Shown here piece after piece: positions 1-5,029 of a stretch of 5,029 bases of DNA. The notes below the pieces were generated by a model. It was given only the letters and a program-made list of their open reading frames with translations, was not told where the DNA came from and did not search any database. Position 1 is the stretch's first letter, and each line of letters begins with the position of its first letter. The position numbers were made by a program, and so were the translations under genes. This DNA comes from Flavobacterium sp. (lineage in GTDB: Bacteria; Bacteroidota; Bacteroidia; Flavobacteriales; Flavobacteriaceae): assembly GCA_017989775.1 (NCBI GenBank), contig JAGNPF010000145.1, positions 1 to 5,029 of the forward strand. The letters are read 5' to 3'.

Positions 1-243
1 ATGATGAAGCAAAATCAGAATCGAATGTTGAACGTAAAACTAAATTGGAACAAGGAAGGAAACAACAAGGAAATTATTGCCGAACTCAAAAACAGGTTGT
101 TGTTTCAAACCGATGAAAGCGACCAACAAGATTTTGAAAAAATCCTGAAATACGATTTCGACAGCAAAACCGAAGGCTCTGAAAATGCCGTGATGCGATT
201 GTTCAATTTTATGGTAAAAACTCCCGAATTTCAACTCATTTAA
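1..243 (+). CDS. DUF1800 family protein, C-terminal end (partial)
   Basis: This is an open frame from the first base to a TAA, giving 80 residues. I read it as the C-terminal tail of a DUF1800 protein whose start lies before the window. The basis is the ending, which runs VMRLFNFMVKTPEFQLI: members of this family end in a helix followed by a (T/S)PEFQ motif, and in Bacteroidota a DUF1800 gene usually stands directly before a DUF1501 gene, as it does here. The two ATG codons at the window edge are probably internal methionines, since 80 residues is far below the several hundred usual for the family. The function of DUF1800 is not established; members are usually exported. The 10-base gap to the next gene points to one transcript. 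The family call is fairly sure from context plus the tail; the fragment alone holds no catalytic motif. Confidence 0.75.
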   Translation: MMKQNQNRMLNVKLNWNKEGNNKEIIAELKNRLLFQTDESDQQDFEKILKYDFDSKTEGSENAVMRLFNFMVKTPEFQLI

Positions 244-253
244 ACGCATTATC

Positions 254-1423
254 ATGGACAGAAGAAATTTTTTGGCACTCACGGGAACATTTACAGGCGG
301 TTCACTCCTATTGCCTGATTTCTTGTATTCTTTTGGTTCCCAAAACAATTTGGTTTTGGGCGAACAATGCGTGGTTTTCGTTCAATTGAACGGCGGAAAT
401 GATGGATTGAACACCTTTATTCCCTTTGAAGACGCACTTTATCATGAGTTGCGTCCAAAAATTTCCCTTTCCAAAAACGAAGTCCTGAATTCCTTCAAGG
501 GAATGGCTTTTCATCCCGCCTTGAAAGGATTTGCGACGATGCAACAAAGCGGCGATTTGTCGGTGATACAAAACGTGGGCTATCCCAATCCTGTTCGTTC
601 CCATTTTCGAAGCCAGGAAATTTGGCAAACCGCACCCACCAACCAGGAATATCTCAGTGATGGCTGGCTGGGTCGTTATCTGGATTTGCAATGCAAGGAA
701 CACCAACCCACCGCGGGAATCAATCTGGATTCCATTGACAATTTGGCCTTGAAAGGCGATGAACCCAACTCGATTACCGTAAAAGACCCGAATCGATTCA
801 AAACCAAAAACAAGGCCGAAAACGAGGGTCAATTATCCGACAATCCACAGTTGGATTTTGTTCGAAAAGTGGCCAATTCCGTTGTGGAAGGTTCTGACGA
901 CATCCAGAAAGCATTGGCCAAATCAGCCCCTTCGGACGTGGTTTATCCCAAAACAGGTTTGGCAAAAAACTTGGAATGGATTTCGAAATTGATCAAAGGA
1001 AACTTGAATTCTAAAGTGTATTATACTTCCTTGGGCGGTTTTGACACGCACGACAACCAATTGGCCATCCACAAAAACAAATTGACGGAACTCAACGATG
1101 CCGTTTACAGCTTCTATGAAGATTTGAAAAAATCGCAACAATTGCAAAACGTGACCATTGTGGTTTTCTCCGAATTTGGTCGTCGCGTAAAAGACAACGG
1201 ACGAGGAACCGACCACGGAACGGCTGCCCCGATGTTTGTCATTGGCGGAAACAATCGTGGCAAAATCATTGGCAACAACCCCAATCTTTCGGATTTGGAC
1301 AACGGCGACTTGAAACACCAAATCGATTTCAGGAGTGTTTATGCTTCCATTTTGAAAAACAAACTGACTTTTGACGCCTCGAAAATTGGCATACAAAACA
1401 AGGCTTTGGAAGGATTGTTTTAA
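254..1423 (+). CDS. DUF1501 domain-containing exported protein
   Basis: A complete 389-residue protein. The N-terminus starts MDRRNFLALTG, a twin-arginine-like motif (RR at residues 3-4) followed by a hydrophobic stretch to about residue 25, so export by Tat or as a membrane-anchored protein is likely. The body carries the motif series of the DUF1501 family, related to the alkaline phosphatase/sulfatase fold: QLNGGNDGLN (44-53), RSHFRSQEIW (115-124), GGFDTHDNQ (261-269), FSEFGRR (305-311), GTDHGTAAP (318-326) and DFRSVYASIL (358-367). The Asp, His and Asn residues of these motifs are plausible metal ligands by analogy with that fold, but the substrate is unknown. The length is normal for the family. 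The ATG at 254 is chosen because it directly precedes the RR leader and sits 10 bases after the DUF1800 stop. The gene is probably translated from the same mRNA. No terminator is visible behind it. The family call is secure; the biochemical role is not known. Confidence 0.92.
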   Translation: MDRRNFLALTGTFTGGSLLLPDFLYSFGSQNNLVLGEQCVVFVQLNGGNDGLNTFIPFEDALYHELRPKISLSKNEVLNSFKGMAFHPALKGFATMQQSGDLSVIQNVGYPNPVRSHFRSQEIWQTAPTNQEYLSDGWLGRYLDLQCKEHQPTAGINLDSIDNLALKGDEPNSITVKDPNRFKTKNKAENEGQLSDNPQLDFVRKVANSVVEGSDDIQKALAKSAPSDVVYPKTGLAKNLEWISKLIKGNLNSKVYYTSLGGFDTHDNQLAIHKNKLTELNDAVYSFYEDLKKSQQLQNVTIVVFSEFGRRVKDNGRGTDHGTAAPMFVIGGNNRGKIIGNNPNLSDLDNGDLKHQIDFRSVYASILKNKLTFDASKIGIQNKALEGLF

Positions 1424-1496
1424 AAAAACTCGAAATTTCTATCCCTCAAATCATGACTAAACCTTATTTTTATACTTCATTTAAAAATAAAACAAA

Positions 1497-1727
1497 ATGT
1501 TTGATATTTCATTGACGGAAGGGGTGGGTTATTTGGCATCATTGGTATTGATGTTTTCATTTCTGATGAAAAACATCAACACCCTGCGAATCATCAATTC
1601 GACGGGATGCTTGTTGTTTGTGGTTTACGGCTTTCTATTGGCAACCTCTTGGCCAATCATTATTTCCAATGCCTTCATATTGGGCGTTAATGCTTTTTAT
1701 TTGACCAAACACTTCCGAAGCAACTAA
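1497..1727 (+). CDS. small three-helix membrane protein, YgjV-like
   Basis: A 76-residue, strongly hydrophobic protein with three predicted membrane segments at roughly residues 9-24, 32-49 and 51-69, and short charged ends (KHFRSN at the C-terminus). The stretch LMKNINTLRIINSTGC (23-38) followed by a short YGF turn and SWPIIISN (51-58) matches the YgjV-type inner membrane family, which I recall as longer in Enterobacteria and as single three-helix units in flavobacteria. That architecture recalls the three-helix units of SemiSWEET/PQ-loop transporters, but a transport role is inference only. I recall similar short proteins being labelled 'uroporphyrinogen decarboxylase' in databases; nothing in this sequence supports that name. 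The ATG is preceded by an A-rich leader (aaaataaaacaaa), typical of Bacteroidota start regions. The gene lies 73 bases after the DUF1501 stop and could be read from its own promoter or by readthrough. Confidence 0.75.
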   Translation: MFDISLTEGVGYLASLVLMFSFLMKNINTLRIINSTGCLLFVVYGFLLATSWPIIISNAFILGVNAFYLTKHFRSN

Positions 1728-1811
1728 TTTTTACGGCCATCAGCACGACAAAAGTTGATTTTGGAAAATTCAAATGAAAATAACTGATTACTAAGCTGAT
1801 AATTCAACAAA

Positions 1812-1819
1812 TAATTTTG
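1812..1819 (+). promoter_or_regulatory. candidate -7 promoter element before the aquaporin gene
   Basis: TAATTTTG fits the Bacteroidota -7 consensus TAnnTTTG and lies 56 bases before the aquaporin ATG at 1876, which would give a leader of about 50 bases. A good TTTG box at the -33 spacing is not obvious (the area reads ctgataattc), so this is a partial match in AT-rich DNA and remains tentative. Confidence 0.3.
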
Positions 1820-1875
1820 ATTTTAAGATTTATTTAACTCAACTTCGTAAGTGTTAACAATCTAAATTTTACATT

Positions 1876-2583
1876 ATGAGAAAATTATTGGCTGAATTTT
1901 TCGGTACGTATTGATTAGTTTTTGGTGGTTGCGGCAGTGCTCTTTTTGCCGCCGGAATTCCGGATTTGGGAATTGGATTCGTGGGAGTTTCCCTTGCTTT
2001 TGGTTTAACCGTTTTGACGATGGCTTATGCCGTGGGTCATATTTCCGGTGGTCATTTTAATCCTGCCGTTTCTTTCGGATTATGGGCTGGCGGTCGTTTT
2101 TCTGCCAAGGAATTAATTCCCTACATCATCGCCCAGTGCGTTGGAGCCATTGCCGCTGCTGGAACTTTGTTCACGATTGCTTCCGGAAAAGCGGGTTTTG
2201 CCATTGATGCTTCCAAAGCCGGTGCTTTTGCTTCCAATGGATTCGGTGCTTTTTCTCCTGATGGTTATTCGATGTAATCTGTCTTTATCGCCGAGTTTGT
2301 TTTGACCCTGTTTTTCTTGTTGGTAATCCTTGGAGCCACCGATAAATTTGCCAACGGAAAATTCGCCGGTGTCGCCATTGGATTGGCTTTAACCTTGATT
2401 CACTTAATCAGTATTCCCATAACCAATACTTCCGTAAATCCGGCCCGTTCCCTGTCGCAAGCCGTTTTTGTGGGTGGAGAACCTTTATCACAAGTTTGGT
2501 TGTTCTGGGTCGCGCCAATTTTGGGTGCCATTGTAGCCGGTTTTATCTATAAAAATTTACTGCAGGACAATTCAGAAGCATAA
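1876..2583 (+). pseudogene. aqpZ: aquaporin Z, interrupted by two in-frame stop codons
   Basis: Read through its stops, this frame encodes 235 residues, the usual AqpZ size (231 in E. coli), with no frameshift. Both pore motifs are present, NPA at 62-64 and 188-190, and the selectivity filter F42, H176, T185, R191 matches that of water-selective AqpZ. The blocks [14 protein letters not shown] and [17 protein letters not shown] are nearly identical to the E. coli protein. Two codons are stops: TGA at codon 13 (1912-1914), exactly where AqpZ has the Trp of [14 protein letters not shown], and TAA at codon 134 (2275-2277), in the GYSM-x-S segment where E. coli has Leu. The gene as written yields only 12 residues, so no channel would form unless the stops are suppressed or are sequence errors. 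The two remaining open stretches (from about 1966 and from about 2302) lack ATG starts in a sensible place. A hairpin terminator follows at 2605. The identity is certain; the inactive state depends on the bases being right. Confidence 0.9.
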
Positions 2584-2604
2584 TTCTTTTTTGAACTATA
2601 TTTT

Positions 2605-2651
2605 TAAAGAGAAGAGCAAAGATGAAAATCTTCGTTTTTCTCTTTATTTTT
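2605..2651 (+). terminator. long GAAA-loop hairpin with T-run, probable intrinsic terminator of aqpZ
   Basis: Bases 2605-2623 pair with 2628-2646 around a GAAA tetraloop (2624-2627). Of 19 positions, 16 are Watson-Crick, two are G-T wobbles (2614/2637 and 2616/2635) and one is a mismatch (2618/2633). The outer nine pairs, TAAAGAGAA with TTCTCTTTA, are perfect. Five T follow directly (2647-2651). This is the form of a rho-independent terminator, placed 21 bases after the aquaporin stop. It ends only 5 bases before the dioxygenase ATG at 2657, so it also occupies that gene's leader and could act as an attenuator. The stem is AT-rich and therefore only moderately stable. Confidence 0.7.
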
Positions 2652-2656
2652 GTCTA

Positions 2657-3259
2657 ATGAATTCACTTTTTCAATCGGAACCTATAGAACTGCATTTGCC
2701 CGATGCCCTCTTGATTTATTACCCCAACTTTTTTGACCCAAAAGAGGCCGATGCCCTTTTTGAGCAATTAAAGACGGATATTCCTTGGCAACAGGACGAG
2801 ATTCGCGTTTTTGGAAAAACACATCCGCAACCGCGTTTGACGGCTTTGTTCGGAAACGAGGGCAAATCCTATTCCTATTCGAACATCAAGATGGAACCGC
2901 ATCCTTGGAATCCGCTTTTGTAAAAGATAAAATCAAGGGTCGAAATAGTTTCCAACACGAATTTCACCACCGTTTTGCTCAATTTGTATCGTGACGGGAA
3001 AGACGGCAACGGTTGGCACGCCGACAACGAAAAAGAATTGGGCACCAATCCAATTATTGCTTCGGTCAGCTTTGGAGCCGAAAGAATTTTTCAATTGAAA
3101 CACAATTCGATTCCGGATTTAAAACAAAACATTTTGCTCGAACACGGAAGTTTGTTGTTGATGAAAGGTACCACCCAACATTTCTGGAAACACCAAATTC
3201 CGAAAACCTCGAAACCCATTGGCCCCAGAATAAACCTGACGTTTCGCCTGATTGAATAA
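2657..3259 (+). pseudogene. AlkB/ALKBH2-like Fe(II)/2-oxoglutarate dioxygenase, interrupted by one in-frame stop
   Basis: Read through the stop, this frame gives 200 residues, the normal size for short bacterial AlkB homologues of the ALKBH2 type, which repair alkylated bases by oxidative demethylation. The iron ligands are present as HAD (H121, D123) and H179 in KHQIPK; the 2-oxoglutarate arginines are R191 and R197 in GPRINLTFR. The substrate-side block FGKTHPQPRLTALFG (51-65) is also intact. Codon 89 (2921-2923) is TAA, between HPWNPLL and KIKSRVEIVSNTNF, with the frame preserved on both sides. The product as written would stop at 88 residues and lack every catalytic residue. The ATG at 2657 is preferred over an in-frame TTG at 2591, because the family N-terminus begins at MNSLFQSEPIEL and the longer form would translate through the terminator hairpin. 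The family is certain; true loss of function depends on the stop being real. Confidence 0.88.
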
Positions 3260-3396
3260 AGTTGGGAACATCAATCCCATAAAGAATTCATTAAAAATGG
3301 AGCCCAAAAAATACCGTTCCCCCAAAAACAATCAAAATCAGTAAAAAAAAATCCCTTTTGATTACAAGTAATTATTTTTTTTATTAATATTGGAAA

Positions 3397-3404
3397 TATA
3401 TTTG
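3397..3404 (+). promoter_or_regulatory. candidate -7 promoter element before the DUF2805 gene
   Basis: TATATTTG is a full match to the Bacteroidota -7 consensus TAnnTTTG, 52 bases before the ATG at 3457, in a 197-base intergenic region that is otherwise AT-rich and holds no supportable gene. The expected -33 TTTG is not clear; the DNA at that distance is a T-run (3374-3382). Its position between one finished gene and the next supports it, but the match is short. Confidence 0.35.
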
Positions 3405-3456
3405 AAACCATATTTACAAATCATCAATCCATAATACCTGAATTAATTTTCACCTA

Positions 3457-3735
3457 ATGAAGAAGAGTAATCGCAAAGAATTGACCTGGGAACAAACAGA
3501 AAAGCTTGTTACGTTCGCCTTGGAGGAAAAAAATCCATTTGAAATCATAAAGAAAGAATTTGGTTTAGCCGAAAAAGAAGTTCTTGAAATTATGAAGAAA
3601 AAGATGCCCGCAGAAAAATTTGAAATGTGGAAAAAGAAGGCCACGGCCAACAAACCAAAACCAAAACCTCAAAAAATTGATGATTTTGACGAAGATTTGG
3701 ACGGCAAATATTACATCAAGAACAAACTCGATTAA
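3457..3735 (+). CDS. DUF2805 (TIGR03643-type) small protein
   Basis: A 92-residue protein. Residues about 8-62 form the conserved DUF2805 core: ELTWEQTEKLVTFALEEK, then NPFEIIKKEFGLAEKEVLEI and FEMWKKKA. The order, a helix with an acidic patch, a 'PFE.I..EFGL.E.EV' helix-turn-helix-like section and a closing 'F..WKKK', is the family pattern as I know it. The tail (66-92) is a KPKPKP linker, an acidic run (DDFDEDLDG) and KYYIKNKLD. There is no signal peptide or membrane segment, so it should be cytoplasmic. The HTH-like section and many lysines hint at nucleic-acid binding, but this is inference and no role is established. It appears to be a single-gene unit, with its own candidate promoter upstream and a strong terminator 11 bases after its stop. 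Confidence 0.8.
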   Translation: MKKSNRKELTWEQTEKLVTFALEEKNPFEIIKKEFGLAEKEVLEIMKKKMPAEKFEMWKKKATANKPKPKPQKIDDFDEDLDGKYYIKNKLD

Positions 3736-3746
3736 CCTCATATTTT

Positions 3747-3773
3747 AAACTCCTCGTCAAGGGAGTTTTTTTT
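3747..3773 (+). terminator. intrinsic terminator after the DUF2805 gene
   Basis: AAACTCC (3747-3753) pairs perfectly with GGAGTTT (3762-3768) over an 8-base loop, and the right arm runs into eight consecutive T (3766-3773). It begins 11 bases after the DUF2805 stop, so transcription of that gene should end here, separating it from the peptidase gene downstream. Confidence 0.85.
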
Positions 3774-3793
3774 ATTTCCTTTTTTTTCACTTC

Positions 3794-3825
3794 AATCCCC
3801 TTGGCCTGTAACAATCAAAGGGATT
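3794..3825. repeat. imperfect inverted repeat between DUF2805 and M61 genes
   Basis: AATCCCCTTG (3794-3803) and CAAAGGGATT (3816-3825) form a 10-position stem with one C/A mismatch and a 12-base loop. Only a short T-run (3824-3827) follows, then GG. It may be a second, weaker terminator behind the one at 3747 or an operator-like site upstream of the peptidase gene; the sequence does not decide. Confidence 0.4.
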
Positions 3826-3860
3826 TTGGTGTCTAATGCCTGAAAAAACAATTTAGTCAA

Positions 3861-5029
3861 ATGAAAAAAATATTCCTGGCATTGGCCTTGACCACGACTC
3901 TTTGGGGTTGCAAATCTGTCACGACCAATTCCCCAGTTTCGTCAAAATCAAAAGAACGGATCGAAGTCAACATCAATCTAATCGACATCGAAAACGACAA
4001 AGTTTTTGTTGCCGTAAATGCTCCCTCCATTTCAACCGACACCATCACGTTCCGATTGCCCAGAATGGTTCCCGGAACCTATTCTGACGACAATTACGGC
4101 AGGTACATCGAAGACTTGAAAGCATACGACTCCACGGGAAATTCATTGGAAGTAAAAAAAACAGACCTGAATTCTTGGTCAATTTCCAACGCGAAAAAGT
4201 TGTACAAAATCACATATTGGGTAAACGACACTTTTGACACCGAAACCGGAAGGGGTTTGGGCAGCGAGGAAATTTTTTCGCCCACGGGTTCCAACATTGA
4301 TGCCGGCAAAAACATAATGCTCAACACCCATTGCTTTGTGGGCTATTTTACGAATTTCATGTCAATCCCGTACAAATTGACGGTTTCCCATCCTGCGGAA
4401 CTTTGGGGAGCCACCTCCATGATTGACCTGGATTCGACCGCAACCAATGATGAGTTTGTGAGTTCCCGTTATGCCGAATTGGTCGAAAACCCAATCATGT
4501 ACTCAAAACCGGACAACACCAGCTTCAGGGTGGACGATATGGAAATCCAAATTGCCGTATATTCTCCCACCGGAAAATTTACCGCGGCAAGCATTAGCCC
4601 GACGATGCAGCAAATGATGACGGCCCAAAAACAATTCTTGGGCAAAATCAACACCACCAAAAAATACACGATTTTGTTGTACCTGTCGTCCATGAAGGAA
4701 GACGCACTGGGTTTTGGAGCTTTGGAACATCCCACTGCAACAACCGTCGTGTTTCCCGAAATGATCCCGCAAGAACAACTGAACACCTTGATGAAGGACG
4801 TGGTTTCGCACGAATTTTTTCATATCCTGACGCCATTGACCATCCATTCACAAGAAATCCAGAATTTTGACTACAATGCCCCAAAAATGTCCAAACATTT
4901 ATGGATGTATGAAGGCGTGACGGAATATTTTGCGAATCTTTTTCAAATCCAGCAGGGCTTGATAGACGAAGCAGAATTCTACAAGCGTATCGCCGAAAAA
5001 ATCGGAAACGCCAAAACACTGGACGACAC
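3861..5029 (+). CDS. M61-family lipoprotein metallopeptidase (3' end outside window)
   Basis: An open frame with no stop to the window edge, 389 residues visible of a family that usually reaches around 600. The N-terminus is a lipoprotein signal: MKK, a hydrophobic core, and lipobox LWGC with the acylated Cys at 17; mature residues are KSVTTN. An M61-type N-terminal beta domain follows (about 33-230), with the hallmark LPRMVPGTYSDDNYGRYIEDL (residues 68-88 approximately). The catalytic domain shows FGALEH (285-290), the zinc motif HEFFH (317-321; His ligands H317 and H321, catalytic Glu E318) and WMYEGVTEYF (348-357), where E351 is the likely third ligand. A PDZ domain, common at the C-terminus, would lie beyond the window. 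Family M61 contains glycyl aminopeptidase-like enzymes that cut small peptides; here a membrane-anchored periplasmic role is inferred. No acidic surface-export tag follows the Cys. The ATG at 3861 is fixed by the signal peptide. It stands downstream of a terminator, so it should have its own promoter, which I could not identify. Confidence 0.92.
   Translation, partial: MKKIFLALALTTTLWGCKSVTTNSPVSSKSKERIEVNINLIDIENDKVFVAVNAPSISTDTITFRLPRMVPGTYSDDNYGRYIEDLKAYDSTGNSLEVKKTDLNSWSISNAKKLYKITYWVNDTFDTETGRGLGSEEIFSPTGSNIDAGKNIMLNTHCFVGYFTNFMSIPYKLTVSHPAELWGATSMIDLDSTATNDEFVSSRYAELVENPIMYSKPDNTSFRVDDMEIQIAVYSPTGKFTAASISPTMQQMMTAQKQFLGKINTTKKYTILLYLSSMKEDALGFGALEHPTATTVVFPEMIPQEQLNTLMKDVVSHEFFHILTPLTIHSQEIQNFDYNAPKMSKHLWMYEGVTEYFANLFQIQQGLIDEAEFYKRIAEKIGNAKTLDD

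Noticed and set aside
308..1396. Minus-strand open frames opposite the DUF1501 gene
   Set aside because: They are shadows of a gene with clear family motifs on the + strand; their translations look random.
2591..2923. Dioxygenase gene starting at TTG 2591 with 22 extra residues
   Set aside because: The extra residues translate through the terminator hairpin and do not resemble the family N-terminus; the ATG at 2657 does.
2785..3255. Frameshift explanation for the split dioxygenase, with pieces in another frame (2785-2994, 3013-3255)
   Set aside because: The true N- and C-terminal halves are in the same frame, separated only by one TAA. The other-frame stretches are shadows without family motifs.
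1876..3259. Genetic code change making TAA or TGA a sense codon
   Set aside because: TAA ends every complete gene in the window, and Trp is coded by TGG in the DUF1501, YgjV-like, DUF2805 and M61 genes. One internal TGA is not enough to claim reassignment.
3263..3279. TGGGA/TCCCA hairpin just after the dioxygenase stop as a terminator
   Set aside because: The stem has only five pairs and no T-run follows; A-rich sequence comes after it.
3297..3344. 15-codon mini-ORF (MEPKKYRSPKNNQNQ) in the gap before the DUF2805 gene
   Set aside because: It is too short, has biased low-complexity composition and no supporting signal; such a frame is expected by chance.
4469..5019. Overlapping minus-strand open frames opposite the peptidase gene
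   Set aside because: They lie opposite a well-supported M61 gene, show no known motif and overlap each other in different frames.

Overview
The window looks like chromosomal DNA from a member of the Bacteroidota, most likely a Flavobacterium-type flavobacterium. The signs are AT-rich coding with uniform TAA stops, A/T-rich leaders without Shine-Dalgarno sequences, candidate -7 elements of the Bacteroidota form TAnnTTTG, and a typical gene set (a DUF1800/DUF1501 pair, DUF2805, an M61 lipoprotein peptidase). Every gene I can support is on the + strand. No tRNA, rRNA, CRISPR array, transposase or phage gene is visible, and no gene-free stretch exceeds about 200 bases.

Layout: (1) 1-1423, the 3' end of a DUF1800 gene followed 10 bases later by a complete DUF1501 gene with a twin-arginine-like leader. 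The two form a conserved tandem that probably acts on exported material. (2) 1497-1727, a 76-residue three-helix membrane protein of the YgjV type. (3) 1876-2583, an aquaporin Z gene that is recognisable along its whole length but has two in-frame stop codons (TGA at codon 13, in place of a conserved Trp, and TAA at codon 134). (4) 2605-2651, a long hairpin with a GAAA loop and a T-run, ending 5 bases before the next start codon. (5) 2657-3259, an AlkB/ALKBH2-like Fe(II)/2-oxoglutarate dioxygenase gene, also with one in-frame TAA (codon 89) and no frameshift. (6) 3457-3735, a small DUF2805 protein followed by a clear intrinsic terminator. (7) 3861 to the window end, the first 389 residues of an M61-family lipoprotein metallopeptidase with intact zinc-site residues.

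The main surprise is three nonsense codons in two adjacent, otherwise well-preserved genes, while the flanking genes are clean. Very recent pseudogenisation, or local sequence error, fits better than a changed genetic code, because TAA is also the terminator of every complete gene here. The second point of interest is the hairpin squeezed against the dioxygenase start codon, which may be a plain aquaporin terminator or a leader control element. I did not find a convincing new multi-gene system: apart from the DUF1800/DUF1501 pair, the genes look like separate housekeeping units.
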